DNA from: Planctomycetota bacterium
Lineage (GTDB): Bacteria; Planctomycetota; Phycisphaerae; Phycisphaerales; Phycisphaeraceae
Assembly: GCA_029267795.1 (NCBI GenBank)
Contig: JAJUHR010000140.1
Coordinates: 1-5,493 of the forward strand
Length of the DNA: 5,493 nt
Direction: 5' to 3'
Shown: piece by piece, positions 1 through 5,493 of the stretch
Position numbering within the stretch: position 1 is the first letter of the stretch
Layout of the letters: every line of letters starts with the position of its first letter
Made by a program: the position numbers and the translations under genes
Notes under the pieces: model-generated
Databases searched by the model: none
The model's input: the letters and a program-made list of their open reading frames with translations, nothing else
What the model was told of the DNA's origin: nothing

Positions 1-46
1 CTTCGCCGTAGGACTTGCTGATCTGTACCGCTTCTAAGACGATCAA
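1..46 (-). CDS. ABC transporter ATP-binding protein, first 15 codons only
   Basis: The open frame begins at TTG (46-44), 2 bp after the permease stop, and runs off the left edge. The 15 visible residues read (M)IVLEAVQISKSYGE. The pattern of a hydrophobic strand followed by K-x-Y-G is the usual N-terminus of an ABC ATPase, with Tyr13 as the A-loop residue expected to stack on adenine. Walker A and all other motifs lie outside the window. Together with the adjacent DevC-like permease it would be the DevA/MacB-like energy subunit. The family call rests on this short match plus context. Confidence 0.8.
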   Translation of the reverse strand, partial: MIVLEAVQISKSYGE

Positions 47-48
47 CC

Positions 49-1173
49 TCAGCTCCTAAAAACCGATATGGGATCTACCCGAAGAATCTCTCGGATCGAG
101 AGCACGCTCACTCCGAAAGACGAGACCAGGAAAATGCCGGCCAGCAGAGCCCCGATCTTCCAGGGCATCTCCAGCGGCACCGGTGTCCCGACGCTCACGT
201 GGGCGGCGTAGCGGAAGGCCGTATCGCCCAGTGCCACCCCGACTGTTACCAGCATGCACGCCTGAACAACGACAATGCCCACCAGCTTGAGCCGACTGAA
301 TCCCAAGGCCCCCAGCATCGCAAAATCACCGAGGTGATCATGCGTCATGGCGAATAACGTTTGACTAGTGACCACCACACCGACACACAGCCCCAAAAAG
401 GCGGTCACCATTACAGTCAGACCTAATCCCGTCTGGATCATCCAATAGCGAATCGAACGCAAACTGAACTCTTCGGTCGTGAGGACTTCCAATTCCGGCA
501 TTTCCGCTGCAACCCCGGCACGCACATCCAAAACTGAAGCCTTAGGGTCACACTGAACGAGGACATAGGTCACCTCGTCGTCCCTGTACCGGCGGTCGTA
601 TCGGATGGCCGATTTCAGCGATGTAAACACGAACGGAGCGGCGGTAAACGTGCGTATCTCGGTCGAGATGGCTCCCAGCCGGGCCCGCTGGCCCAGAAGC
701 TCGACTTCATCTCCCACCTTGCTGACACCCAGCGCGGGGAGGTAGAGCTCGTCCGCCACCACAGTCTCCGGGGCGTGGACGGCCTCGATCTTGCCGTAAG
801 CCATCGCCCAGGGCCCGCCGACCAACGACCGGTCCAATCCGATGAGCTGCACGTTGATTCGTTTGCCGTCTGGGCATTGCCAGTAAGTCCAATCGACATA
901 GAGGCCCTCGGCCCAGACGACCCCGGGCACCGACCTGGCGCGGTAAATATTGTTGCTCGATATGGCCGTGCCATAGTCGTAAGACGGAGTACGAGGCGCC
1001 ATCACCCAAAGATCGACGCCTGCGTTTCGGGTAAGGGCCGAGATCGTATCACACCAGCCCAGCAGCAAACCGGTCTGGGCGGCACTCAAGAAAAAAGCCA
1101 CGGCGACCCCCAGGAGCGTGGCGGTTGTCCGCATGGGCTTGTGCAGCAGGATTCGCAAGGCAATGAGAAACAT
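49..1173 (-). CDS. DevC/FtsX-type ABC transporter permease
   Basis: 374-residue inner-membrane subunit of a MacB/DevC-class exporter. The layout is one N-terminal membrane helix (about 16-40), a large extracytoplasmic domain (about 41-243), then three helices (about 246-274, 295-318 and 338-360). This is the standard four-helix FtsX topology. The segment from SQTLFAMTHDHLGDFAMLGA into GFSR (270-294) matches the DevC style of GQTxY...HLxEFATLxAxG, a cytoplasmic loop that contacts the ATPase. The C-terminal REILRVDPISVFR (361-373) is the usual FtsX-superfamily ending. The length, near 380, is normal for DevC. In cyanobacteria DevBCA moves heterocyst glycolipids with TolC, so export of the lipid-like product made by the upstream genes is a reasonable inference. 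The ATG start has only a weak ribosome-binding site, but no in-frame alternative lies just upstream and the hydrophobic N-terminus fits. The ATPase gene follows after 2 bp. No adaptor (DevB/HlyD-like) gene is in the window. Confidence 0.88.
   Translation of the reverse strand: MFLIALRILLHKPMRTTATLLGVAVAFFLSAAQTGLLLGWCDTISALTRNAGVDLWVMAPRTPSYDYGTAISSNNIYRARSVPGVVWAEGLYVDWTYWQCPDGKRINVQLIGLDRSLVGGPWAMAYGKIEAVHAPETVVADELYLPALGVSKVGDEVELLGQRARLGAISTEIRTFTAAPFVFTSLKSAIRYDRRYRDDEVTYVLVQCDPKASVLDVRAGVAAEMPELEVLTTEEFSLRSIRYWMIQTGLGLTVMVTAFLGLCVGVVVTSQTLFAMTHDHLGDFAMLGALGFSRLKLVGIVVVQACMLVTVGVALGDTAFRYAAHVSVGTPVPLEMPWKIGALLAGIFLVSSFGVSVLSIREILRVDPISVFRS
53..57 (-). promoter_or_regulatory. Ribosome-binding site for the TTG-started ATPase gene
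   Basis: Minus-strand AGGAG overlaps the last codons of the permease gene. It is followed by the TGA stop (51-49) and, 6 nt after the AGGAG, a TTG codon at 46-44. This spacing selects TTG as the start; no ATG or GTG in that frame offers a better choice. Confidence 0.75.
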
Positions 1174-1212
1174 TGTTCCCGATCTTACCTCTGCTCTTGA
1201 ACCGAGATATTG
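1174..1212 (-). other. 39 bp spacer between dehydrogenase and permease genes; the loosest junction
   Basis: This is the only real gap in the window. It begins after the TAA stop and holds no convincing inverted repeat with a T-run. The Shine-Dalgarno for the permease is weak: the best purine tract, AGAGG, lies 14 nt from the ATG, and a GGGA is only 4 nt away. No clear -35/-10 pair was seen. Confidence 0.5.
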
Positions 1213-2775
1213 TTATGTAGGTTCGGCGCGCACCGGAAACGTACCGATCGAATCGGCGTAGGTGGCGACCGTCTGCTCGATTTCGCTCAGAGCTAGGCGG
1301 CCGACATCGGCGACCGCGGGTTGCCGTGCGAGATCCAGGCTGGCGTTGAAGCGAGCCCGAAGCCACGCCAGCGTGGTTGACGAAGTGTGCCACGCCGATG
1401 ATGACGCGGCAGCAAGTAGGATCGCATTGGTCGTCAACTCACCGGCCAGCGGGTATATCCCACTCAAGGCGATCGAGGGCATGGTGTTACCGGATGAAGT
1501 GGCACGGCTCTTCAGATCAGCCGCCGCCCCCGCCATCCTGTCCCCTAGCTCTCTATCTTCGAATTCCGCGCGAAGCATGGCCTGCAAACCGCCGGGATTG
1601 GTGAGCAGCCGCATTCCCAGGAAGTTCAGCAGAGTCTCTGTCGGCCCCTCAAAGATTCGAAGCAAACGTGCATCCCGGAACATCCGCGACACGTGGTTGG
1701 TTTCGATATAGCCCCTGCCGCCCAACAGCTGCATCGTGTCGTCTACAGATCGCCAGAGCAGCTCAGGGCCAGCCGTCTTGCAGGCTATAAACAACTCTTC
1801 CTGGGGCTGTCGCCCCTGATCCAATATGCCTGCCACGGCGTTGACCAGCGCATCGACAGCCTCCGCGGCCGCCATCGTCGCGCTCAAGCGGCGCATGGTG
1901 GTTGGGTTATCCAGGAGCGGCCCGGTGCCGATCTTCCGACTGGATGCGTACCCGAACATGATCTGGGCACACCGCTTCATCGCGCCCGCGGCGGCCGCGG
2001 CGATGCCGAGTCGGGCATACATCATCGCATCGTATGCCACGCTCATCCCCTCCCCGGGGCCTCCGAGCATTTGGTCCCGCGTCACCCGAACCCCTTCAAG
2101 GTGCACCGTGTTTTGCAGGATGGAGCGCACGCCCATCGTCAAGGCCTCAGGCCCGTGACGGAGGCCGCGCGACCCTTGGCGGATGCAGAACCCCGTGGCG
2201 GGGTCACTCGTTCCGCTATTTTCCAATTTTGCGAACACATTGATCCAGCCGGCCCACGCAGCATTCCCGATCCAAATCTTGGTGCCGTGCAGCTCCCAAA
2301 CCCCGTCTTGGACCATCGTTCCGATGCTTTGCATGGCCCTCGGGTTCGAGCCCGCGCCCGGTTCCGTGAGGGCAAACGCTCCGAGCTCGCGCCCTGTGGC
2401 CAGCAATGGCACCGCTTCTTCCCGGAGCGCCGGACAAGCGGATCGTAAGATCGGACGAATCCCAAGAGCGTTGTGGTGACCCACAAAGATCGCCAGCGTG
2501 ATATCCGCAGCGGCCAATTGACGCAGTACCCGCAAGCAGTCGGTCGTGGTTAGGCCCAACCCCCCGAGATCCTGTGGCACTTCCAGCCCAAGAGCCCCCC
2601 GGTTGCCAAGGTCGAGGACCACGTAAGGCTGCAGGCAACGACGATCGTCCATTTCGACGAAGTTGAGTCTTTTCGCCCCGTAATCGCGCAGCCACGCAAT
2701 TAAATGATCGGCGCGATCGTGCGAATCCTTGGCGGCTTTCGGATCACCCTTCGTCATCAGCCCAGGGCCAATCAC
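1213..2775 (-). CDS. Acyl-CoA dehydrogenase-family flavoprotein with C-terminal extension
   Basis: 520-residue FAD enzyme expected to dehydrogenate an acyl thioester at alpha-beta. Visible family features are: EVPQDLGGLGL in the N-terminal helical domain (65-75); the flavin/substrate loop FALTEPGAGSNPRAM (134-148); ELHGTKIWIGNA in the middle beta domain (161-172); QLLGGRGYIETN (349-360); and RMFRDARLLRIFEGPTETLL (364-383), in which Glu376 is at the position of the catalytic base of medium- and short-chain enzymes. The active-site set looks intact. Typical acyl-CoA dehydrogenases are near 380-400 residues. Here about 130 further residues, probably helical and Ala-rich, follow the core, as in VLCAD-type members. 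The flavin loop has GSN where GSD is usual. The start is GTG with an excellent ribosome-binding site, 12 bp after the ACP-AOS stop. Between an ACP-bearing condensing enzyme and an exporter, it more likely modifies the pathway's lipid chain, perhaps ACP-bound, than serves general beta-oxidation. That role is inferred. Confidence 0.9.
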   Translation of the reverse strand: MIGPGLMTKGDPKAAKDSHDRADHLIAWLRDYGAKRLNFVEMDDRRCLQPYVVLDLGNRGALGLEVPQDLGGLGLTTTDCLRVLRQLAAADITLAIFVGHHNALGIRPILRSACPALREEAVPLLATGRELGAFALTEPGAGSNPRAMQSIGTMVQDGVWELHGTKIWIGNAAWAGWINVFAKLENSGTSDPATGFCIRQGSRGLRHGPEALTMGVRSILQNTVHLEGVRVTRDQMLGGPGEGMSVAYDAMMYARLGIAAAAAGAMKRCAQIMFGYASSRKIGTGPLLDNPTTMRRLSATMAAAEAVDALVNAVAGILDQGRQPQEELFIACKTAGPELLWRSVDDTMQLLGGRGYIETNHVSRMFRDARLLRIFEGPTETLLNFLGMRLLTNPGGLQAMLRAEFEDRELGDRMAGAAADLKSRATSSGNTMPSIALSGIYPLAGELTTNAILLAAASSSAWHTSSTTLAWLRARFNASLDLARQPAVADVGRLALSEIEQTVATYADSIGTFPVRAEPT

Positions 2776-2783
2776 GATCCTTG

Positions 2784-2789
2784 CCTCCT
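2784..2789 (-). promoter_or_regulatory. Ribosome-binding site that fixes the GTG start of the dehydrogenase gene
   Basis: On the minus strand TAGGAGG contains both the TAG stop of the ACP-AOS gene (2790-2788) and the Shine-Dalgarno AGGAGG. An 8-nt spacer then leads to GTG at 2775-2773. The ideal spacing supports GTG over the in-frame ATG six codons further in (2757-2755). Stop and ribosome-binding site share bases, which suggests coupled translation. Confidence 0.85.
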
Positions 2790-4296
2790 ATATCGTCGTC
2801 AGTCCCACGCGTCGCCCCACGCGACCTAACGCGGCGACGGCGATGTCCACTTCTTCATCGGACATGGCCGCGGTGACCGTGGTGCGAACCCGGGGCTGGT
2901 TGGCGGGCACAGCTGGGTAAACGATCGGATAAACGAGGATCCCCTCCTCCCGGAGCCCGCTGGCCAACTCAAAAGCCTGGCGATCCTCCTTGCACATAAT
3001 CGGAACGATCGGGGTCTGGGCGTTTTCTACGGGGAAACCCTGACCCCGCAGGCCGTCGACGTACCGCCGCAGAATGGTCCACAGCCTCTCGACCCGCTGC
3101 GGCTCGTCGATCAACACTTCGATGGCCGCCTTTGCGGCTGCGATTAAGGGGGCCGGCATGGAGCTGGAGAAAATCCAGCCTCGTGCGCTGTACTTCAGGG
3201 CCGCGACCAGTTCCCGCGACCCTGCCACGTACCCGCCCATGCTCGGAAACGATTTAGAAAGCGTGCCCATGTGTATGTCCACATCGGTGCTGTCTAGACC
3301 GAAATGCTCCGTAACCCCACGGCCGGTTCGCCCAAGCACCCCGATGCTGTGCGCTTCGTCGACCATCAGCAGGGCGCCGTAACGGCGGCAGAGGTCGACG
3401 ATCTGGGGCAGAGGGGCGATGTCGCCGTCCATGCTGAAGACGCCATCTACAACCACCATTTTCCGCGCGCTGCCCGCCCGTTGGAGTTGGGTCTCGAGCG
3501 CTTGCATATTGCTGTGGGCGAAGGTGACGAACTTGGCGTTGGAGAACGCACCGCCATCGACAAGGCAGGCGTGATTAAATGCGTCGCCTATGACCCAATC
3601 GCCCTCGGAGGTCAGAGAGACGATGGTCATGATGTTCGTCATATAACCCGTGCTGAATAGCAAGGCATCTTCGGTACGCTTGAAAGACGCGAGCGTGCGT
3701 TCGAGGTCGCGGTGGATCTCGGTTGTACCCCCTATCAGTCTTGCGGCGTGCAGACCGGTGCCGATTGTCTCCGTCGCTTTCTTGGCGGCGGCGTTGATCC
3801 GCGGATGACCGTTGAGCCCGAGGTAGCTGTAGGACGATAGGAGCAAGAGCCGACGCCCATTCACGTTCGCCCAACAACCGTCTACGTCGGTCAGGACGGG
3901 CTCGAATAAATCTCCTGCCTCGCGCAACCTTTCACCCCGCTTGGCCAGATCCTTAAACCAAGGTGGGGTTGGCCTAGCCTCTGGCGAGGCCGGCTTGGCG
4001 GGTTCAATTGAAGGGCTCACCGTGGCCGTCATCCCGGAGTCGATCAAGAAGCCCGCTAGTTCGTCAATGGTCGGATAATCCGCTACCACTGTGGGTGGGA
4101 TGGTCCGACCGAGAAATGCCTCAAGGTCCGCAGTCAGCCCTACGGCCGCAACCGAATCTAATCCCAAGGCCAAAAACGAAGCCGACGTATCCACTTGATC
4201 ATGAGGGAGGTGAATGACGGGCGCCAACTGCTGCACCATCCAGCGCTTAAGGGTTTCAAGATCGAGGCTGTTGGTGTAGATTGTTTGGTTGGTCAT
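2788..4296 (-). CDS. Acyl carrier protein fused to PLP-dependent alpha-oxoamine synthase
   Basis: 502-residue two-domain protein. Residues about 10-88 form an acyl carrier domain with the phosphopantetheine site LGLDS (Ser48) and the helix IV segment DYPTIDELAGFL. A Pro/Ala-rich linker (about 92-112) leads to a full alpha-oxoamine synthase domain (about 113-500), the fold-type I PLP family of BioF, KBL, ALAS and serine palmitoyltransferase. Visible motifs are: GTGLHAARLIGGT (179-191); DAFNHACLVDGG with His242, the expected PLP-stacking residue; DGVFSMDGDIAPL (284-296); VDEAHSIGVLGRTGRG with Asp313 and His316; GTLSKSFPSMGGY with Schiff-base Lys348; and RVRT (469-472), the expected substrate-carboxylate Arg region. 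The tail (RVGRRVGL) resembles KBL. The expected reaction is decarboxylative Claisen-type condensation of an amino acid with the acyl group on its own ACP. The usual AAH of the C-terminal motif is AAM here (Met478). The amino acid used (Gly, Ala or Ser) cannot be read. PigH of prodigiosin synthesis is a precedent for an ACP-AOS fusion, though with tandem ACPs. Confidence 0.93.
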   Translation of the reverse strand: MTNQTIYTNSLDLETLKRWMVQQLAPVIHLPHDQVDTSASFLALGLDSVAAVGLTADLEAFLGRTIPPTVVADYPTIDELAGFLIDSGMTATVSPSIEPAKPASPEARPTPPWFKDLAKRGERLREAGDLFEPVLTDVDGCWANVNGRRLLLLSSYSYLGLNGHPRINAAAKKATETIGTGLHAARLIGGTTEIHRDLERTLASFKRTEDALLFSTGYMTNIMTIVSLTSEGDWVIGDAFNHACLVDGGAFSNAKFVTFAHSNMQALETQLQRAGSARKMVVVDGVFSMDGDIAPLPQIVDLCRRYGALLMVDEAHSIGVLGRTGRGVTEHFGLDSTDVDIHMGTLSKSFPSMGGYVAGSRELVAALKYSARGWIFSSSMPAPLIAAAKAAIEVLIDEPQRVERLWTILRRYVDGLRGQGFPVENAQTPIVPIMCKEDRQAFELASGLREEGILVYPIVYPAVPANQPRVRTTVTAAMSDEEVDIAVAALGRVGRRVGLTTI

Positions 4297-5493
4297 CAGC
4301 CCCCCTCCTTCAGGGTATCGAAAGCTTGGGCGTCGGCAACGTCGATCAACCTCCCTTCAAGGAACGCGGTGCGGGTGGCCGAACGTCTTACCTTGCCGCT
4401 CGACGTTCTAGGGATCGAACCCCACCGCACGAGGTGCAGCGAGCGGACCGGCAATTCCAGAGCTTCCGCGATCGCAACCCGCGCGGCCTTCCGCGCGGCT
4501 TCGATTTCTGTAGGGCTCGCGCCGCGACTGACCTCGTGGACCAGAACTACGCTCTCGTTGCCAGGAGCATCGATATCGAAAGCCGCCCCCGCGCAGCTCT
4601 GGAAGATCGGGTGGGAGCCTCGAGCAATGAACTCCACATCCTGCGGATAGATATTTCGTCCACGAATAATCAGAAGATCCTTGATCCTTCCGGCGATGAA
4701 AATGCAGCCATCGCGGACAAAGCCCAGGTCCCCGGTTCGCAGATAGCTGCCGCCAACTTCGGCGATCGTCGCGTTGAGTAGCGAGGCAGAGGCGTCGGGC
4801 CTTCTCCAGTACTGCCTGGCCACGTGCGGGCCAGAGACCCACACCTCGCCAACTTGCCCTGCGGTTTGACGTGCTCGCGTGTTCGGATCAACGATCTCGA
4901 CCTCGCTTCCGGGCGCGATCGTGCCGCAACAGGTCAGCTCGCGATGGTCTTGGTTGTAATCGTGGGCTGGCTCGATCCTGTGCTGCTCTAGCGCTGAAGC
5001 CTTAAGGTGCACCGTGCTCATGCCGCTGCCTCTGCGGCCGGGCCCGCCGCTGACAAAGAGCGTAGCTTCGGCCAACCCGTAGCAGGGAAGGAGCGACCCC
5101 GGGTCGAAGCCGCACGGAGCGAATGCTTGGGCGAACGATCGAAGCGTCAAAGGACGGATCGGTTCAGCGCCACAATAGGTCACCGATAGCGAGGAAAGAT
5201 CGAAGGCTTGGCGATCGGCCTCGGTGGTCCGCGCCACACAGAGGTCGAAGCTAAAGTTCGGCCCGCCCATACAGGTGCCACGATAGCGGGTGACCGCGGC
5301 CAGCAAACGTCGCGGGTGTTGTAGAAAGGTTGCCGGCGGCATCTTGATCCCGGCGCAGCCAGCGAAGATCGCTTGCAGAGTCTCACCGATCATGCCCATG
5401 TCATGATGGAGAGGAAGCCAGCTGATAAAGCGGTCATCTTGATCGACTCCCATGGCTTGCTGGAGCATCGCCTCGTTTGCGATGATGTTGCCA
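4296..5493 (-). CDS. Fatty acyl-AMP ligase (FAAL), N-terminus cut by the window edge
   Basis: ANL-superfamily enzyme expected to activate a free fatty acid with ATP to acyl-AMP and pass it to a carrier-protein phosphopantetheine rather than to CoA. The frame stays open to the right edge, so the internal ATG at 5468 is not the true start. 398 codons are visible. FAALs are usually about 570-600 residues, so roughly 180-200 residues, including the TSGSTG-type P-loop, lie outside the window. Counting from the ATG at 5468, visible motifs are: WLPLHHDMGMIG (17-28); FDLSSLSVTYCGAEPIR (89-105); FAPCGF followed by CYGLAEATLFVSGG (129-142), wording typical of FAALs rather than acyl-CoA ligases; RTGDLGF with the ATP-ribose Asp247; GRIKDLLIIRGRNIYPQD (260-277); and SIPRTSSGKVRR with catalytic Lys359 (bases 4392-4394). 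Its TGA overlaps the ATG of the ACP-containing next gene, whose ACP is the obvious acceptor. The family call is firm; the chain-length preference is unknown. Confidence 0.93.
   Translation of the reverse strand, partial: GNIIANEAMLQQAMGVDQDDRFISWLPLHHDMGMIGETLQAIFAGCAGIKMPPATFLQHPRRLLAAVTRYRGTCMGGPNFSFDLCVARTTEADRQAFDLSSLSVTYCGAEPIRPLTLRSFAQAFAPCGFDPGSLLPCYGLAEATLFVSGGPGRRGSGMSTVHLKASALEQHRIEPAHDYNQDHRELTCCGTIAPGSEVEIVDPNTRARQTAGQVGEVWVSGPHVARQYWRRPDASASLLNATIAEVGGSYLRTGDLGFVRDGCIFIAGRIKDLLIIRGRNIYPQDVEFIARGSHPIFQSCAGAAFDIDAPGNESVVLVHEVSRGASPTEIEAARKAARVAIAEALELPVRSLHLVRWGSIPRTSSGKVRRSATRTAFLEGRLIDVADAQAFDTLKEGG
4304..4310 (-). promoter_or_regulatory. Strong ribosome-binding site for the ACP-AOS gene, inside the FAAL 3' end
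   Basis: On the minus strand the bases read AAGGAGG, followed by 7 nt and the ATG at 4296-4294. The site lies in the last codons of the FAAL gene (Leu-Lys-Glu-Gly-Gly-stop), and the stop and start overlap as TGATG. This fixes the ATG as the start and indicates translational coupling of the ligase to its presumed carrier protein. Confidence 0.85.

Noticed and set aside
775..1200. 141-codon plus-strand frame antisense to the permease
   Set aside because: It lies inside the well-supported permease gene, has no recognisable motif and is of low-complexity composition; treated as a shadow frame.
1174..1212. Possible terminator or internal promoter in the 39 bp gap
   Set aside because: No stem-loop with a T-tract and no convincing -35/-10 pair could be found by eye.
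1693..2448. 251-codon open frame on the plus strand, antisense to the dehydrogenase gene
   Set aside because: The opposite strand encodes an ACAD with all family motifs over this stretch. The plus-strand translation is rich in Arg, His and Pro, shows no recognisable domain, and is the usual by-product of high-GC coding sequence.
2139..2695. Minus-strand alternative frames within the dehydrogenase gene
   Set aside because: The translated residues have no domain features, while the main frame carries continuous ACAD motifs, so there is no reason to propose a frameshift or nested gene.
2755..2757. ATG at 2757 as the dehydrogenase start
   Set aside because: The GTG at 2775 has AGGAGG at an ideal 8-nt distance; the internal ATG has no comparable site.
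4195..4781. Overlapping plus-strand frames antisense to the FAAL 3' half
   Set aside because: They run opposite the A7-A10 motifs of the ligase, have no recognisable family, and start without a good ribosome-binding site.
5466..5468. ATG at 5468 as the start of the ligase gene
   Set aside because: The frame stays open upstream to the window edge with sensible FAAL-like residues (NIIANEA), and starting here would remove the ATP-binding P-loop region; it is an internal methionine of a truncated gene.

Overview
The window is one side of a GC-rich, densely packed bacterial operon. All five recognisable genes lie on the minus strand, so they are transcribed from the right edge towards the left edge. 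In that order they are: a fatty acyl-AMP ligase (FAAL) cut by the right edge, an acyl carrier protein fused to an alpha-oxoamine synthase (ACP-AOS), an acyl-CoA dehydrogenase-family flavoprotein with a long C-terminal extension, a DevC/FtsX-type ABC permease, and the first 15 codons of an ABC ATPase cut by the left edge. No rRNA, tRNA, CRISPR, insertion sequence or long repeat is visible. The plus strand holds only shadow reading frames.

The junctions are very tight. FAAL and ACP-AOS overlap by one base (TGATG). The ACP-AOS stop codon forms part of the next gene's Shine-Dalgarno sequence (TAGGAGG). Dehydrogenase and permease are separated by 39 bp, and permease and ATPase by 2 bp. There is no intergenic space that could hold a promoter or a strong terminator, apart from the featureless 39 bp gap. 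The operon promoter must lie beyond the right edge.

The genes suggest a short lipid or secondary-metabolite pathway with its own exporter. The FAAL would activate a free fatty acid as acyl-AMP and load it on the phosphopantetheine of the ACP domain (Ser48) of the next protein. The fused PLP enzyme would condense that acyl thioester with a small amino acid (glycine, alanine or serine; which one is not determinable here), with loss of CO2, to give a long-chain alpha-aminoketone or sphingoid-base-like product. The flavoprotein probably oxidises the acyl chain, perhaps while it is carrier-bound. The DevC-like transporter, related to the exporter of heterocyst glycolipids, would move the product or a derivative across the inner membrane. 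Enzyme families are assigned from clear motifs. The overall product is inference, and I do not recognise this gene set as a named characterised pathway.

The host is probably a diderm bacterium of high GC content, because DevC-type permeases usually work with a periplasmic adaptor and an outer-membrane TolC-type channel. Strong AGGAGG ribosome-binding sites and GTG/TTG starts fit many proteobacterial, cyanobacterial or planctomycete-like genomes. I cannot name the phylum from this stretch.
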